Under the pieces are notes generated by a model, which had not been told where the DNA came from, ran no database searches, and saw only the letters and a program-made list of their open reading frames with translations. The translations under genes were made by a program, and so were the position numbers. From Comamonas sp. lk (GTDB lineage Bacteria; Pseudomonadota; Gammaproteobacteria; Burkholderiales; Burkholderiaceae_C), in the NCBI GenBank assembly GCA_945869165.1, contig CAMBNY010000003.1:38637-102636 (forward strand): a stretch of DNA of 64,000 nucleotides. Direction: 5' to 3'. Each line of letters opens with the position of its first letter. Position 1 is the stretch's first letter. This document shows, piece after piece, positions 17,289-27,241 of the stretch.

Positions 17289-17846
17289 CTACATCAAAAG
17301 CCGCGAAGAGCGCGGAACGTGGGACATTAAAAACTCCATCTGATCGGCCAGGATGCGCCGGTTGCGCAGAATGAAGTCTTCCCACAGGCTGGGAACATAG
17401 GGCGCGTAGAGCAAAGGCATATGCGCTTGCTCGGGCGTGCGGTGACTTTTGCGGTGGTTACAGGGACGGCAGGCGGTGACCACGTTCATCCAGTTGTCCA
17501 CACCGTTTTGAGCGAACGGGATGATGTGCTCGCGCGTCAGATCCGACTCATGAAAATGGCCCCCGCAATAGGCGCACACATTGCGGTCACGCGAGAACAA
17601 CTTGCTATTGGTCAGGCCCGGACGCAAATTAAAGGGGTTGATGTTGGGCACGCCACGGGTGCCGATGATGCTATTGACGCGGATCACCGACTGCAAGCCG
17701 GTGATGGCGTTGTGTCCGCCGCGAAAGACGGCGATCTCGCCGCCAGACTCCCAGCGCACTTCGCCTGCTGCGTAATTGACGACCGCTTGCTCAAGGGAAA
17801 TCCAGGACTGCGGAAGCCCCTGGGCCGACAACTTCAGTACTTTCAA
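17289..17846 (-). CDS. HNH endonuclease domain protein
   Basis: This 185-residue protein begins LKVLKLSAQGLPQSW. A zinc-binding HNH nuclease module follows: CAYC, then LTREHIIPFAQNGVDNWMNV, then CRPCNHRKSHRTPEQA. The two CxxC pairs hold a structural zinc and the EHIIP histidine is catalytic in this fold. I prefer the TTG at 17844-17846 because GGAGG lies 6 nt upstream; a GTG at 17885 is the alternative without such a site. Proteins of this kind are common single genes in Burkholderiales with no settled function. It stands alone, divergent from ribF. Confidence 0.85.
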   Translation of the reverse strand: MKVLKLSAQGLPQSWISLEQAVVNYAAGEVRWESGGEIAVFRGGHNAITGLQSVIRVNSIIGTRGVPNINPFNLRPGLTNSKLFSRDRNVCAYCGGHFHESDLTREHIIPFAQNGVDNWMNVVTACRPCNHRKSHRTPEQAHMPLLYAPYVPSLWEDFILRNRRILADQMEFLMSHVPRSSRLLM

Positions 17847-18019
17847 GCAATTCCTCCAGATCAGCAAAGACACCGGGAAAACCACGTCACACTGGGCGAC
17901 CCCGCTGTCGGCCCTAAAGGCTGGAGAGGGGCTGCGTCACAATATACCCTGTTTCAGTGACACCACGGCCAAGCCCCTAGCCACCTTGGACTAGCCCTTC
18001 GTAACAAAAATACATCTTC

Positions 18020-18994
18020 ATGCAGTTTTTCCGCGGCTACCAGCATCCGGGCCTCGCCCCGGCCTGCGCCTTGACCATTGGCAATTTTGACGGCGTACAC
18101 CGTGGCCACCAGGCCATGCTGGCACTCTTGCGCAGCGAAGCGCAGCAGCGCGGCGTGCCCAGCTGCGTGCTGACTTTCGAGCCGCATCCGCGCGACTACT
18201 TTGCCCTGCATCTGCAAAAACCCGAGCTAGCCCCCAGCCGGGTGGGCACTTTCCGCGACAAATTGCAGGAGCTGGCCCAGTGCGGCGTGGACCAGACCGT
18301 GGTGCTGCCGTTTAATGCTGCCCTTGCCAGCCAGAGCCCGCAGGATTTTGTGCAAAAAGTGTTAGTCCAAGGCCTGGGCGCACGCTATGTGCTGGTGGGC
18401 GATGACTTCCGCTTTGGCGCCCAGCGCGCGGGCGATTACGCGATGCTGGACGCCGCCGGGGAGGCCCACGGTTTTGACGTGGCGCGCATGAACAGCTACG
18501 AGGTACATGGCCTGCGCGTCTCTAGTTCGGCGGTGCGTGCCGCGCTGGCCGAAGGCCATATGGCGCAGGCGGCCCGCTTGCTAGGCCGCCCCTACCGCAT
18601 TTCCGGGCACATCGTGCATGGTCGCAAACTCGGGCGCACCCTGGGTTTTCGTACCTTGAACCTGCGCTTTCCGCGCTGGAAGCCTGCTGCCGGCGGCATC
18701 TTTGTGGTGCTGGTGCATGGGCTGGCAGACAAGCCGCTTGCTGGTGTGGCCAATATGGGCGTGCGCCCTTCGCTAGACCCCAGTGATGTGAACGGCGGGC
18801 GCGTGCTGCTGGAAACCCATTGCCTGGACTGGCCTGCCGCCCTGGGCGAAGACGGGGGCTACGGTAAAATTATCAGCGTGGAACTGCTGCATAAATTACA
18901 CGACGAACTCACTTACGACGGCCTGGACGCCCTGACCCAAGGGATACAGCGCGACTGCGATGAAGCCCGCACCTGGCTCGCCGCCCGAATTTGA
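18020..18994 (+). CDS. ribF: Bifunctional riboflavin kinase/FAD synthetase
   Basis: RibF phosphorylates riboflavin to FMN and adenylates FMN to FAD. The N-terminal synthetase domain has TIGNFDGVHRGHQAML (the HxGH-like nucleotidyl site) and RVGTFRDKLQELAQCGVDQT. The FGAQRAGDYAML and VSSSAVRAAL motifs follow. The C-terminal kinase domain has GRPYRISGHIVHG, LGFRTLNLRF, GVANMGVRPSL and VLLETHCLDW. Length 324 is normal. No FMN riboswitch is visible in the short upstream gap. The order ribF-ileS-lspA is widely conserved in proteobacteria. Confidence 0.97.
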   Translation: MQFFRGYQHPGLAPACALTIGNFDGVHRGHQAMLALLRSEAQQRGVPSCVLTFEPHPRDYFALHLQKPELAPSRVGTFRDKLQELAQCGVDQTVVLPFNAALASQSPQDFVQKVLVQGLGARYVLVGDDFRFGAQRAGDYAMLDAAGEAHGFDVARMNSYEVHGLRVSSSAVRAALAEGHMAQAARLLGRPYRISGHIVHGRKLGRTLGFRTLNLRFPRWKPAAGGIFVVLVHGLADKPLAGVANMGVRPSLDPSDVNGGRVLLETHCLDWPAALGEDGGYGKIISVELLHKLHDELTYDGLDALTQGIQRDCDEARTWLAARI

Positions 18995-19109
18995 CAGGGC
19001 ACACCGGCGCACCTTGCCCCGCGCCACCTGCCCCCTCACCGCGCAACCACGACCGTGCGCAGCGCAAGCCACCCGATAACGGCCCCCAAAGCCAGCACAT
19101 GAGATCTGT

Positions 19110-22052
19110 ATGACCGAAGCCCTTGACTACCGCAGCACCCTGAACCTGCCTGACACGCCCTTCCCCATGCGTGGCGACCTGCCCAAGCGCGAACCCGCCT
19201 GGGCCAAGACTTGGAGCGAGGCTGGCCTGTACAAACGCCTGCGCGTGGCACGCCACGGCCAGCCGCTCTTTGTGCTGCACGACGGCCCGCCCTACGCCAA
19301 CGGCAAATTGCATATCGGCCATGCGCTGAACAAAGTGCTCAAAGACATGATCGTCAAAAGTCGCCAACTGGCTGGCTTTGATGCGCAATACATCCCCGGC
19401 TGGGACTGCCATGGTTTGCCGATTGAAAACGCCATCGAAAAACTGCATGGGCGCAAGTTGTCGCGTGACGACATGCAAGCCAAAAGCCGCGCGTTTGCCA
19501 CCGAGCAAATCGACCAACAGCGAGAAGACTTCAAACGCTTAGGCGTTTTGGGCGACTGGGAGCGGCCTTACCGCACCATGGATTTCAGCAACGAGGCAGG
19601 TGAAATCCGCGCGTTCAAACGCGTGATCGAGCGCGGTTTTGTGTATCGCGGTTTGAAGCCGGTGTATTGGTGTTTCGATTGCGGTTCTTCATTGGCCGAG
19701 TTTGAAATTGAATACGCAGACAAGAAAAGCGACACGCTGGATGTGGCATTTTTATGCGCACAACCCGACAAACTGGCCAAAGCTTTCGGTCTGGCCAAGT
19801 TGGACAAAGAAGCGTTTGCGGTCATCTGGACCACCACCGCTTGGACCATTCCTGCCAACCAAGCGCTCAACCTCAACCCCGAATTGAACTACGCGCTGGT
19901 CGACACCGAGCGCGGTTATTTTGTGTGTGCTGAATCGCTGGTGGAGAAATGCTTAGAGCGCTGGCAACTCAGCGGCAAAGCAGTAGCGACCTGCCAAGGC
20001 CAGTCGCTGGATTTGATTGAGTTTCACCACCCGCTGTCGCATGTGGATGCGGCCTATCAGCGCACTGCCCCTGTGTATTTGGCGGACTACGCCACCGACG
20101 CAGACGGCACGGGTATCGTGCACAGCGCACCTGCTTATGGTGTGGATGACTTCAACTCCTGCGTGGCGCATGGCTTGAAATACGACGATATCCTCAACCC
20201 GGTGCAAGGCAACGGCGCGTATGCCGCCGACTTTGCATTGTTCGGCGGACAGCACATTTGGAAAGCCGTACCCGTCATTTTGGAAGCGCTGAAAAACGCA
20301 GGCCGTTTGATGGCGACGCTCGGCATCACGCACAGCTACCCGCATTGCTGGCGCCATAAAACCCCGGTCATCTACCGCGCTGCGGCGCAATGGTTTGTGC
20401 GCATGGACGAAGGCGAGGGCGTGTTCACCAAAGACATAGCAAGCAAGACCTTGCGTCAACTGGCGCTGGACGCGATCGAGCAAACCAAGTTCTACCCCGA
20501 GAACGGCAAAACCCGTTTGCGCGACATGATTGCCAACCGCCCCGACTGGTGCATCTCGCGCCAGCGCAGCTGGGGCGTGCCGGTGCCGTTTTTGCTGCAC
20601 AAAGACAGCGGTGAATTGCACCCGGACACCATGGAAATTCTGGACATTGCTGCCAGCATGGTGGAACACGGCGGCATAGAAGCCTGGAGCCGCGCCGGTG
20701 TGAACGACATCCAAGCTTTATTGACAGCGCAAGGCAAAGGCCAGACCGCCAATGCAGACGACTACAGCAAAAGCACCGATATTTTGGAAGTCTGGTTCGA
20801 CTCTGGCTCAACGTTCGAGCACGTGCTGCGCGGCAGCCATAAAAACGCTTATGACCGACCACCCTTCCACGAAACCGGCCCTGAAGCTGACTTGTATTTG
20901 GAAGGCCATGACCAACACCGGGGTTGGTTCCACAGCTCGCTGTTGCTAGGTTGTGCGCTCTATGACCGTGCGCCTTACCGTGGTTTGTTGACGCATGGTT
21001 TTGCCACAGACGGCCAAGGCCGCAAGATGAGCAAGAGCTTGGGCAACACCGTGGTGCCGCAGGAAGTGACCGACAAACTGGGCGCGGAAATCGTGCGCCT
21101 GTGGGTGGCGTCTACCGACTATTCGGGCGACTTGAACATCGACGACAAAATTCTGGCGCGTGTGGTGGACACCTACCGCAGGGTGCGCAACACGCTGAAA
21201 TTTTTGTTGGCCAACACCAGCGACTTTTATATTCACAAAGACGCAGTTGCACTGTCTGACATGTTGGAAGTCGACCGCTACGCCATCAGCCGCGCGGCGC
21301 AACTGCAAGCCGATATCGTTGGCCATTACAACCCGCAAACCAAGGTATTTGAAGGCGGGCATTTCGGGCGCTACGAGTTCCATCCGGTGGTCTCGAAATT
21401 GCAAATTTATTGTTCAGAAGACTTGGGTGCGTTTTATTTGGATGTGCTCAAAGACAGGCTGTACACCACAGCCGCCGGTTCACACGCACGGCGCAGTGCG
21501 CAAACCGCGCTGTGGCAAATCACGCAAGCCATGTTGCGCTGGATGGCGCCTTTTCTCAGCTTCACCGCCGAAGAGGCGTGGGCCACGCTGGCGGCCGAGG
21601 GCAAAGTGCCCGAAGGGCTGCGCGAATCTATCTTTTTAGCGACCTACACGCCTTTGTTGGCAACGGACGAAGCACTGAACGCCAAATGGGCACGCATCCA
21701 CGAAATCCGCGAAGCGGTGAACAAAGAAATCGAAGTGCTGCGGGTGGCAGGCCAGGTAGGCGCGTCGCTTCAAGCAGCGGTCAGCATCACGGCCAACGGA
21801 CAAGACATGGCTTTACTCCACAGTCTGGGCGAGGACCTGCGGTATGTGTTCATCAGCTCCACCGTTACCTTGCTACACGGCGAGACATTGGCCGTCCAGG
21901 CCCGCGCTGCGAATGCCACCAAGTGCGAACGCTGCTGGCACTATGTGGAAGAGGCCAGCTTGGCGCCGGGCGTTGACGCGGCCCACCCCACGATTTGCGC
22001 GCGCTGCGTCAGCAATTTGTTTGGCAACGGCGAGAGCCGGCAGGTGGCTTGA
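19110..22052 (+). CDS. ileS: Isoleucyl-tRNA synthetase
   Basis: This is a 980-residue class I synthetase. The HIGH motif is at 68-71 ([12 protein letters not shown]) and KMSKS at 639-643. The editing domain includes [17 protein letters not shown] and the [13 protein letters not shown] block. The C-terminal zinc module has [11 protein letters not shown] followed by a second Cys pair (ICARC). Size and C-terminal zinc finger place it in the bacterial IleS1 type. Its TGA overlaps the lspA ATG (TGATG), so the two are translationally coupled. The 115-bp gap to ribF shows no strong signal. Confidence 0.98.
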   Translation: MTEALDYRSTLNLPDTPFPMRGDLPKREPAWAKTWSEAGLYKRLRVARHGQPLFVLHDGPPYANGKLHIGHALNKVLKDMIVKSRQLAGFDAQYIPGWDCHGLPIENAIEKLHGRKLSRDDMQAKSRAFATEQIDQQREDFKRLGVLGDWERPYRTMDFSNEAGEIRAFKRVIERGFVYRGLKPVYWCFDCGSSLAEFEIEYADKKSDTLDVAFLCAQPDKLAKAFGLAKLDKEAFAVIWTTTAWTIPANQALNLNPELNYALVDTERGYFVCAESLVEKCLERWQLSGKAVATCQGQSLDLIEFHHPLSHVDAAYQRTAPVYLADYATDADGTGIVHSAPAYGVDDFNSCVAHGLKYDDILNPVQGNGAYAADFALFGGQHIWKAVPVILEALKNAGRLMATLGITHSYPHCWRHKTPVIYRAAAQWFVRMDEGEGVFTKDIASKTLRQLALDAIEQTKFYPENGKTRLRDMIANRPDWCISRQRSWGVPVPFLLHKDSGELHPDTMEILDIAASMVEHGGIEAWSRAGVNDIQALLTAQGKGQTANADDYSKSTDILEVWFDSGSTFEHVLRGSHKNAYDRPPFHETGPEADLYLEGHDQHRGWFHSSLLLGCALYDRAPYRGLLTHGFATDGQGRKMSKSLGNTVVPQEVTDKLGAEIVRLWVASTDYSGDLNIDDKILARVVDTYRRVRNTLKFLLANTSDFYIHKDAVALSDMLEVDRYAISRAAQLQADIVGHYNPQTKVFEGGHFGRYEFHPVVSKLQIYCSEDLGAFYLDVLKDRLYTTAAGSHARRSAQTALWQITQAMLRWMAPFLSFTAEEAWATLAAEGKVPEGLRESIFLATYTPLLATDEALNAKWARIHEIREAVNKEIEVLRVAGQVGASLQAAVSITANGQDMALLHSLGEDLRYVFISSTVTLLHGETLAVQARAANATKCERCWHYVEEASLAPGVDAAHPTICARCVSNLFGNGESRQVA

Positions 22053-22543
22053 TGGCGCGCTATCGCGGTGGGATGCGCTTGCTGCATTGGCTGGCTATCG
22101 CGCTGGTCATCGTGCTGGTGGACCAGGTCACCAAACTGCTCATCGTCGGCAGCATGCAACTGGGCGATAGCCGCCCTGTGACTGAATTTTTCAACATTGT
22201 GCGCGCCCACAACAGCGGGGCTGCGTTTTCATTTCTGGCAGACGCCTCGGGCTGGCAGCGTTGGTTTTTTACCGGGGTGGGCACGGTGGCGGCTGTGGTC
22301 ATGGTCTGGCTGCTGCACAGCCACGCGGGCGAAAAATTATTTTGCTTTGCCATCACCTTTGTACTCGGCGGCGCGGTGGGCAACGTTATCGACCGCGTGT
22401 TGTATGGCTACGTGGTCGATTTTCTGGATTTTCATTGGATGGCGATGCACTTTCCCGCGTTTAACGCAGCCGATAGCGCCATTACGCTGGGCGCTACTTG
22501 CCTGATTCTGGACGAAATACGGCGCGTTCGGCGTAGCCAATAA
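22052..22543 (+). CDS. lspA: Lipoprotein signal peptidase (signal peptidase II)
   Basis: LspA is an inner-membrane aspartyl protease that removes signal peptides from diacylated prolipoproteins. The 163-residue protein has four hydrophobic segments and the family blocks [22 protein letters not shown] and [10 protein letters not shown]. Catalytic Asp123 lies in VVDFLDF and Asp141 in FNAADSAI, at the same numbers as in E. coli LspA. The ATG overlapping the ileS TGA is the natural start; an upstream in-frame start at 21995 would lie inside ileS. It converges with the glycosyltransferase gene 20 bp away. Confidence 0.97.
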   Translation: MARYRGGMRLLHWLAIALVIVLVDQVTKLLIVGSMQLGDSRPVTEFFNIVRAHNSGAAFSFLADASGWQRWFFTGVGTVAAVVMVWLLHSHAGEKLFCFAITFVLGGAVGNVIDRVLYGYVVDFLDFHWMAMHFPAFNAADSAITLGATCLILDEIRRVRRSQ

Positions 22544-22562
22544 GCGCGGCGCTGACCTTGCC

Positions 22563-24257
22563 CTAGGGCGCGGGCCCCACGCGCAGCACGCTGAACGACT
22601 CCAAAGGCTCTTTGCCATGCGCTAAATTAATCTGGCGAGGGAGTAAACCGGTTTTGTGGTCTACCCAATCGCCTTGGTGCACCAATTGGTAAGGGCCTAG
22701 GGACGCGCTCAAGGTGGGCAAGGCCTCGGTTTTGACCAGCAAAAAATAATCCTTGGGTTTTAGCGCGTCCGTGTCCATAACCTCCATGCGCACACTCGGT
22801 GCGCTCCTTCGGTACAGACCAATTTCCCAAGCCACGATCGAGTCCATGCCATAAACCAGTACGGGTGTTTGCGGGCTGTTGGCCAGCACGGGTAACACGT
22901 TGTAGGGCACGCTGTAGCGCGTGTGGGCGATGTAGGTCATTGCCTCCAGCGCGGCATACAACACGTTGACCGCTACCACCGGGTACACCAGCAGGAGGCT
23001 GGCTCTTTGCAAAATACCACTGCGCCAGCCCCAAGCCAAGGTGAGCAGGCAGGCGCCAATCAAGCCAGACACGAGCACTGCATTGCCCACCTGAAGCGCT
23101 ACACCTAGCCCTAAGACCAGCGTAAGGGCGCTGACCAGGGACTGCGCGGTCAAAGTCCTCTTGGCATCGACCGCGAGCAGGCACTCCAGCAAAAACCGCG
23201 CACATAGGATGGCGGCAAAGGGATACACGATCACCGTGTAGTAATCCAGCTGAAAAGAGGTAGCGCTGAACATGACAAAACTGACAAAAAAACTGGTGCA
23301 TAAATACACAAAGGCGTCACGCTCGCCCTTGGCCGAGCGCGCAAAGGTCCGCACCCCCGTCCACACCGCTCCGATATAGACCGCCACCCAAGGCAAAAAT
23401 GCCCAAACAAACACATGGACAAAGTACCAAGGGTTGCCGCCGTCGTTGGTGATCGGGCCGGAATTAAAAAAGCGGCCGAACTGGCTATCCCAAAAGAAAA
23501 ATCGGATGCCAGAGACGCCCTGCTTTCCAAAAACGGTTTTCTCTGGATGCAAATCAAACTGCCAGTACAAAGCACCCAACTCGGGTGCCAGAAATATCAA
23601 AGTCAGACCCAGCATCAGCCACCACCTCAGACGTACTAGCTGGGACAAACGCCCTTGATAGAGCCACAGACAAAACAGGCCACTGCCTATGGTGATCAGC
23701 GTGAACACGCCTTTGGTCATGACCGAAATGGCACTGAACAGCGCTGCCAAAACTAAATGTTTGGCTTTGCCCGTTGCATCCAGGCGCAAGCAGTAGTAAC
23801 AAGCGCCCATGATGCTGCCCGTCAAAAAGGCCTCGGCCTTGAGTGCGCTGGTGGTGTACATCAGATGGTAGGTGGACAGGTACACCAGCAATGCCAGTAG
23901 AGCAAGGTCGCGCCCGTAGAGCAAGCGCGCCAGCCGGTAGGTGTAATAGCCGCCGAGCAAATGAAACAAAAAACCCGGCAGGATGTAGCTGCCAGCACTG
24001 ATGCCAAACAGCTTAAAAAACAGTGCGCCCATCCAAAACGGGAAATGCGGTTTATCCAACCAGTCTTTGCCGTCTAGAACCAGTGAGAGGTAGTCGCCGC
24101 TTTGCAACATGTGCTGCGCCAGCGCGGCGTAGAGCACCGAATCCCCCTCGTTAATGATGGGCGTCAGCATGCTGGCCGCATTGACCAACACCGTGAGCGC
24201 CATCAAGGCCCACAGCACCCGGCGCACACCGGGGCTTAGGGTGGTGCCAAAGGTCAC
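22563..24257 (-). CDS. ArnT-like membrane glycosyltransferase (GT39/PMT family)
   Basis: This polytopic inner-membrane protein has about a dozen hydrophobic segments and a soluble C-terminal part. The N-terminal loop after TM1 contains TPIINEGDSVLYAALAQHM, matching the acidic catalytic loop of PMT/ArnT enzymes, and DKPHFPFWMGALFFKLFG, the usual second block. Relatives move sugars from polyprenyl phosphates to lipid A or protein; the acceptor here is unknown. Start choice is open: GTG at 24257 overlaps the upstream TGA as GTGA, and a TTG at 24275 is also in frame. I chose the GTG. It is coupled to the upstream quinone oxidoreductase gene. Confidence 0.85.
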   Translation of the reverse strand: MTFGTTLSPGVRRVLWALMALTVLVNAASMLTPIINEGDSVLYAALAQHMLQSGDYLSLVLDGKDWLDKPHFPFWMGALFFKLFGISAGSYILPGFLFHLLGGYYTYRLARLLYGRDLALLALLVYLSTYHLMYTTSALKAEAFLTGSIMGACYYCLRLDATGKAKHLVLAALFSAISVMTKGVFTLITIGSGLFCLWLYQGRLSQLVRLRWWLMLGLTLIFLAPELGALYWQFDLHPEKTVFGKQGVSGIRFFFWDSQFGRFFNSGPITNDGGNPWYFVHVFVWAFLPWVAVYIGAVWTGVRTFARSAKGERDAFVYLCTSFFVSFVMFSATSFQLDYYTVIVYPFAAILCARFLLECLLAVDAKRTLTAQSLVSALTLVLGLGVALQVGNAVLVSGLIGACLLTLAWGWRSGILQRASLLLVYPVVAVNVLYAALEAMTYIAHTRYSVPYNVLPVLANSPQTPVLVYGMDSIVAWEIGLYRRSAPSVRMEVMDTDALKPKDYFLLVKTEALPTLSASLGPYQLVHQGDWVDHKTGLLPRQINLAHGKEPLESFSVLRVGPAP

Positions 24258-25249
24258 AGAGTCAGGATAGTGCAACCTGTGGTGCTGCGCGCTTCCAGAT
24301 CGCGGTGCGCTTGTTGCACGTCCTCTAGCGCATAGCGCTGGCCGATGTGGATATTGACTTTGCCACTGGCCACCATGTCCATCAAATCATCGGCCATTTC
24401 CTGCGTGCTTTCACGCGTGGAGATATGCGAGAAAAGGGTTTGGCGCGTCACGTAGATCGAACCTTTAGGGCCCAACATGCCGGGCGCAAAGGGCGCCACT
24501 GGGCCGGAGGCATTGCCAAAACTGGCCATCAAGCCAAAGGGCGACAAGCAGTCGAGTGACTTGTCCCAGGTGTCTTTGCCCACGGAGTCATAGACGACCT
24601 TGACGCCTTTACCACCGGTGATTTCTTTCACACGCGCGAGGAAATCTTCCTTGGCATAGTTGATGACATGGGCTGCGCCATTGGCCTTGGCCAGGGCGCA
24701 CTTTTCGTCCGAGCCTGCGGTGCCAATCAGTTGCAAGCCCAGGGCTTTGGCCCATTGGCAGGCTATCAAGCCTACGCCACCGGCGGCGGCGTGAAAAAGA
24801 ATGAAATCGCCGGCCATCAAGCCGCCTTGGGGCAGGGTCCGTTTGAGTAGGTACTGCACCGTAAGCCCTTTGAGCATCATCGCGGCGCCCGTTTCAAAGC
24901 TAATGCCGTCGCGCAGTTTGCACACGCATTTGGCAGGCATCACGCGGCGTTCGCAATAGGCACCGGGAGGCTGGCTGGCATAGGCGGCGCGGTCGCCCAC
25001 TTTCAGGTGCGTCACGCCCTCGCCCACCGCTTCGATCACGCCGGCTGCCTCCATGCCCAATTGCACCGGCAGGTTCATGGGGTACAGGCCACTGCGTTGA
25101 TAGACGTCGATGTAATTGAGGCCCACCGCGTGGTGGCGGATACGCACTTCGCCGGGGCCGGGTTCGCCCACGGCGATTTGTACCAAGTGCATGTGCTCGG
25201 GGCCGCCATGCTGGTCAATTTGGATGGAACGGGATAGGGGGGACGACAT
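24254..25249 (-). CDS. Zinc-independent quinone oxidoreductase (Qor-like)
   Basis: This 331-residue medium-chain dehydrogenase/reductase reduces quinones or enals with NADPH. The N-terminal GroES-like domain includes VGLNYIDVYQRSGLYP and LGMEAAGVIEAVGEGV. The cofactor domain has HAAAGGVGLIACQWAKALGL and IGTAGSDEKC, then VVYDSVGKDTWDKSLDCL. The Cys/His zinc ligands of alcohol dehydrogenases are missing, as in Qor. GGAG lies 5 nt before the ATG at 25249. It is divergent from an EamA transporter gene 112 bp away and precedes the glycosyltransferase gene with a 4-nt overlap. Confidence 0.92.
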   Translation of the reverse strand: MSSPLSRSIQIDQHGGPEHMHLVQIAVGEPGPGEVRIRHHAVGLNYIDVYQRSGLYPMNLPVQLGMEAAGVIEAVGEGVTHLKVGDRAAYASQPPGAYCERRVMPAKCVCKLRDGISFETGAAMMLKGLTVQYLLKRTLPQGGLMAGDFILFHAAAGGVGLIACQWAKALGLQLIGTAGSDEKCALAKANGAAHVINYAKEDFLARVKEITGGKGVKVVYDSVGKDTWDKSLDCLSPFGLMASFGNASGPVAPFAPGMLGPKGSIYVTRQTLFSHISTRESTQEMADDLMDMVASGKVNIHIGQRYALEDVQQAHRDLEARSTTGCTILTL

Positions 25250-25361
25250 AGAGAGCTCCAGCGAGGGTAGGTTAATGAACGCCCGCGATTATCCCGCCAT
25301 CGGCCAAAGCGCTGGGGCATATCGGGATTGTCCCAGCGCCCGGACTGGTTACAGTGCAGCC

Positions 25362-26297
25362 ATGAGCACACCTTCTTCCTTGCGCATGAGCGGCAAAGCC
25401 GCACTATTGCTGACGCTGGCTACCATTTTGTGGGCCGGCAACGCCGTCATAGGGCGCATGGTGCAGCATTTGATTTCGCCCATGACGCTCAATCTGTTTC
25501 GCTGGTTGATCGCTTTTTGCGTGCTCTTGCCCATGGCGCGCTGGGTGCTGCGTAAAGACAGCCCACTGTGGGGTCAATGGCGGCGCTTCGCATTGCTTGG
25601 CGCCCTCAGTATCGCCAGCTACAACGCCATGCTGTATCTGGCTTTGACGACCTCCACCGCCATGAACGTGACCTTAGTAGGTGCCAGCACTCCGGTGTGG
25701 ATGCTTTTAATTGGCCGCTTTTTCTTTGGTACGCCGGTGTCTGCGCGGCAATCGCTGGGCGCCGTCTTGTCTATCGGCGGCGTGGTGCTGGTGATGTGCC
25801 GGGGCGAATGGACGCTGCTGGTCGGCTTTCATTTGGTGGCGGGCGATGTGTACATGCTGGTGGCCGCCATGGGCTGGGCGTTTTACAGCTGGATGTTGGC
25901 GCACCCGAGCACCGAATCCGCACCGATTCGCGCCGATTGGGCGGCGTTTTTGCTGGCCCAAACGGTGTTTGGTCTGGTCGGCGCCCTGGGCTGCGCCGCG
26001 CTGGAATGGACGCTGACCGATGCCCGCCTGGAGCTGGGCTGGCCGCTGGCCGCTGCCCTGGCCTTTATCGGGGTGGGGCCTGCCGTGCTGTCTTACCGCG
26101 CCTGGGGAGCGGGCGTGGCCCTGGTCGGACCCTCGGTCGCCGGTTTTTTTATGAACCTGATTCCCTTATTCGCCGCGCTCTTGTCTACGCTATTTCTGGG
26201 TGAATCACCGCAACTATTTCACGCAGCGGCTTTTGTACTGATTGCTGCCGGCATCGTGTTATCAGCGCGCAAACCACCATCGGTCAAAACCGAGTAG
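25362..26297 (+). CDS. EamA/DMT-family transporter
   Basis: The 311-residue protein has ten hydrophobic segments arranged as two repeated EamA domains. Repeat one contains LATILWAGNAVIGRMVQHL and LNLFRWLIAFCVLLP; repeat two contains LVAAMGWAFYSWMLA and VAGFFMNLIPLFAALLSTLF. DMT transporters export metabolites or amino acids; the substrate is not predictable. I chose the ATG at 25362; the upstream open frame is antisense to the oxidoreductase gene. An ATG at 25386 is a shorter alternative. Confidence 0.9.
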   Translation: MSTPSSLRMSGKAALLLTLATILWAGNAVIGRMVQHLISPMTLNLFRWLIAFCVLLPMARWVLRKDSPLWGQWRRFALLGALSIASYNAMLYLALTTSTAMNVTLVGASTPVWMLLIGRFFFGTPVSARQSLGAVLSIGGVVLVMCRGEWTLLVGFHLVAGDVYMLVAAMGWAFYSWMLAHPSTESAPIRADWAAFLLAQTVFGLVGALGCAALEWTLTDARLELGWPLAAALAFIGVGPAVLSYRAWGAGVALVGPSVAGFFMNLIPLFAALLSTLFLGESPQLFHAAAFVLIAAGIVLSARKPPSVKTE

Positions 26298-26367
26298 CTT
26301 TAACACGCTATGCAGCTTGGACCTAGCCCTTGCCCTTGCCCCACAAATTCGGCGCGCACCACCCACT

Positions 26368-27162
26368 TTAAAACGTACCGCCAAAGGCTCCACCATCGAG
26401 CAATAGGTTTTGGCCGGTAATGAACCCAGCCAGCGGGCTGCATAAAAACGCGCAAGCGGCGCCGAATTCTTCTGGCGTTCCAAAGCGCTGCGCCGGAATG
26501 CCTTTGCGCCGTGTGGCGGCGAGGGCTTCCACGCTTTGACCTGTCTTTTGCGCTGAGCTAGCAAACAAGCCCTGTAATCGGTCGGTGTCAAACGGGCCAG
26601 GCAGCAAGTTATTGATGGTGACGCCCTGCGCCGCGATGCTAGAGCGGGCTAAGCCAGCGACAAAACCCGTTAAGCCGCTGCGCGCACCATTGGACAAACC
26701 CAATATGTCGATGGGCGCTTTCACCGCGCCGGAGGTGATGTTGATGATGCGGCCAAAACCGCGCGCAGCCATGCCATCGACAGTGGCCTTGATGAGTTCA
26801 ATCGGGGTCAGCATATTGGCGTCCAGCGCACGTAACCAGGCGTCGCGGTCCCAGTCGCGAAAGCTGCCGGGCGCAGGTCCGCCGGCATTGGTGACCACGA
26901 TGTCAAAGTCGGCGCGCATCGCAAACACCGCAGCACGGCCTTCAGTGGTAGTGATGTCAGCGGCGCAATGCAGCACCTGCGCGCCTGTCCTGGCGGCGTC
27001 ACCCGCCCTCATTTCTTGGGCCGCAGCGGCCAATACATCGGGCCGGCGCGCCACCATCAGCACATGCACGCCCTCGCGCACCAAAGCTTGTGCACAGCCA
27101 AAACCCAAACCGCGGCTGGCGCCGCATACCAAAGCCCAACGGCCGGTTAAACCTAAGTCCAT
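26368..27162 (-). CDS. SDR-family oxidoreductase lacking the catalytic Tyr and Lys
   Basis: The 264-residue protein has a Rossmann fold with the cofactor motif CGASRGLGFG (about 13-22), the NAGG motif (92-95), Asn116 in DANML and the conserved Ser144 in NITSG. At the positions where SDR enzymes have Tyr-x3-Lys (13 and 17 residues after the Ser), it has Ser157 and Arg161 (GLSNGARSG). The usual acid/base is therefore gone. A subgroup of FabG-like proteins with a similar LSN.xR segment exists, so this is probably a true family feature, not damage. The C-terminus (ITGQNLLLDGGAFGGTF) is standard. Confidence 0.88.
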   Translation of the reverse strand: MDLGLTGRWALVCGASRGLGFGCAQALVREGVHVLMVARRPDVLAAAAQEMRAGDAARTGAQVLHCAADITTTEGRAAVFAMRADFDIVVTNAGGPAPGSFRDWDRDAWLRALDANMLTPIELIKATVDGMAARGFGRIINITSGAVKAPIDILGLSNGARSGLTGFVAGLARSSIAAQGVTINNLLPGPFDTDRLQGLFASSAQKTGQSVEALAATRRKGIPAQRFGTPEEFGAACAFLCSPLAGFITGQNLLLDGGAFGGTF

Positions 27163-27241
27163 TCTTTACTCCAAAGTACAAAAAATGCAGTTGCGCCCCA
27201 CTCACCCGACGCGCCCGTCCGCTTTGCAACAGCCTTCACAT

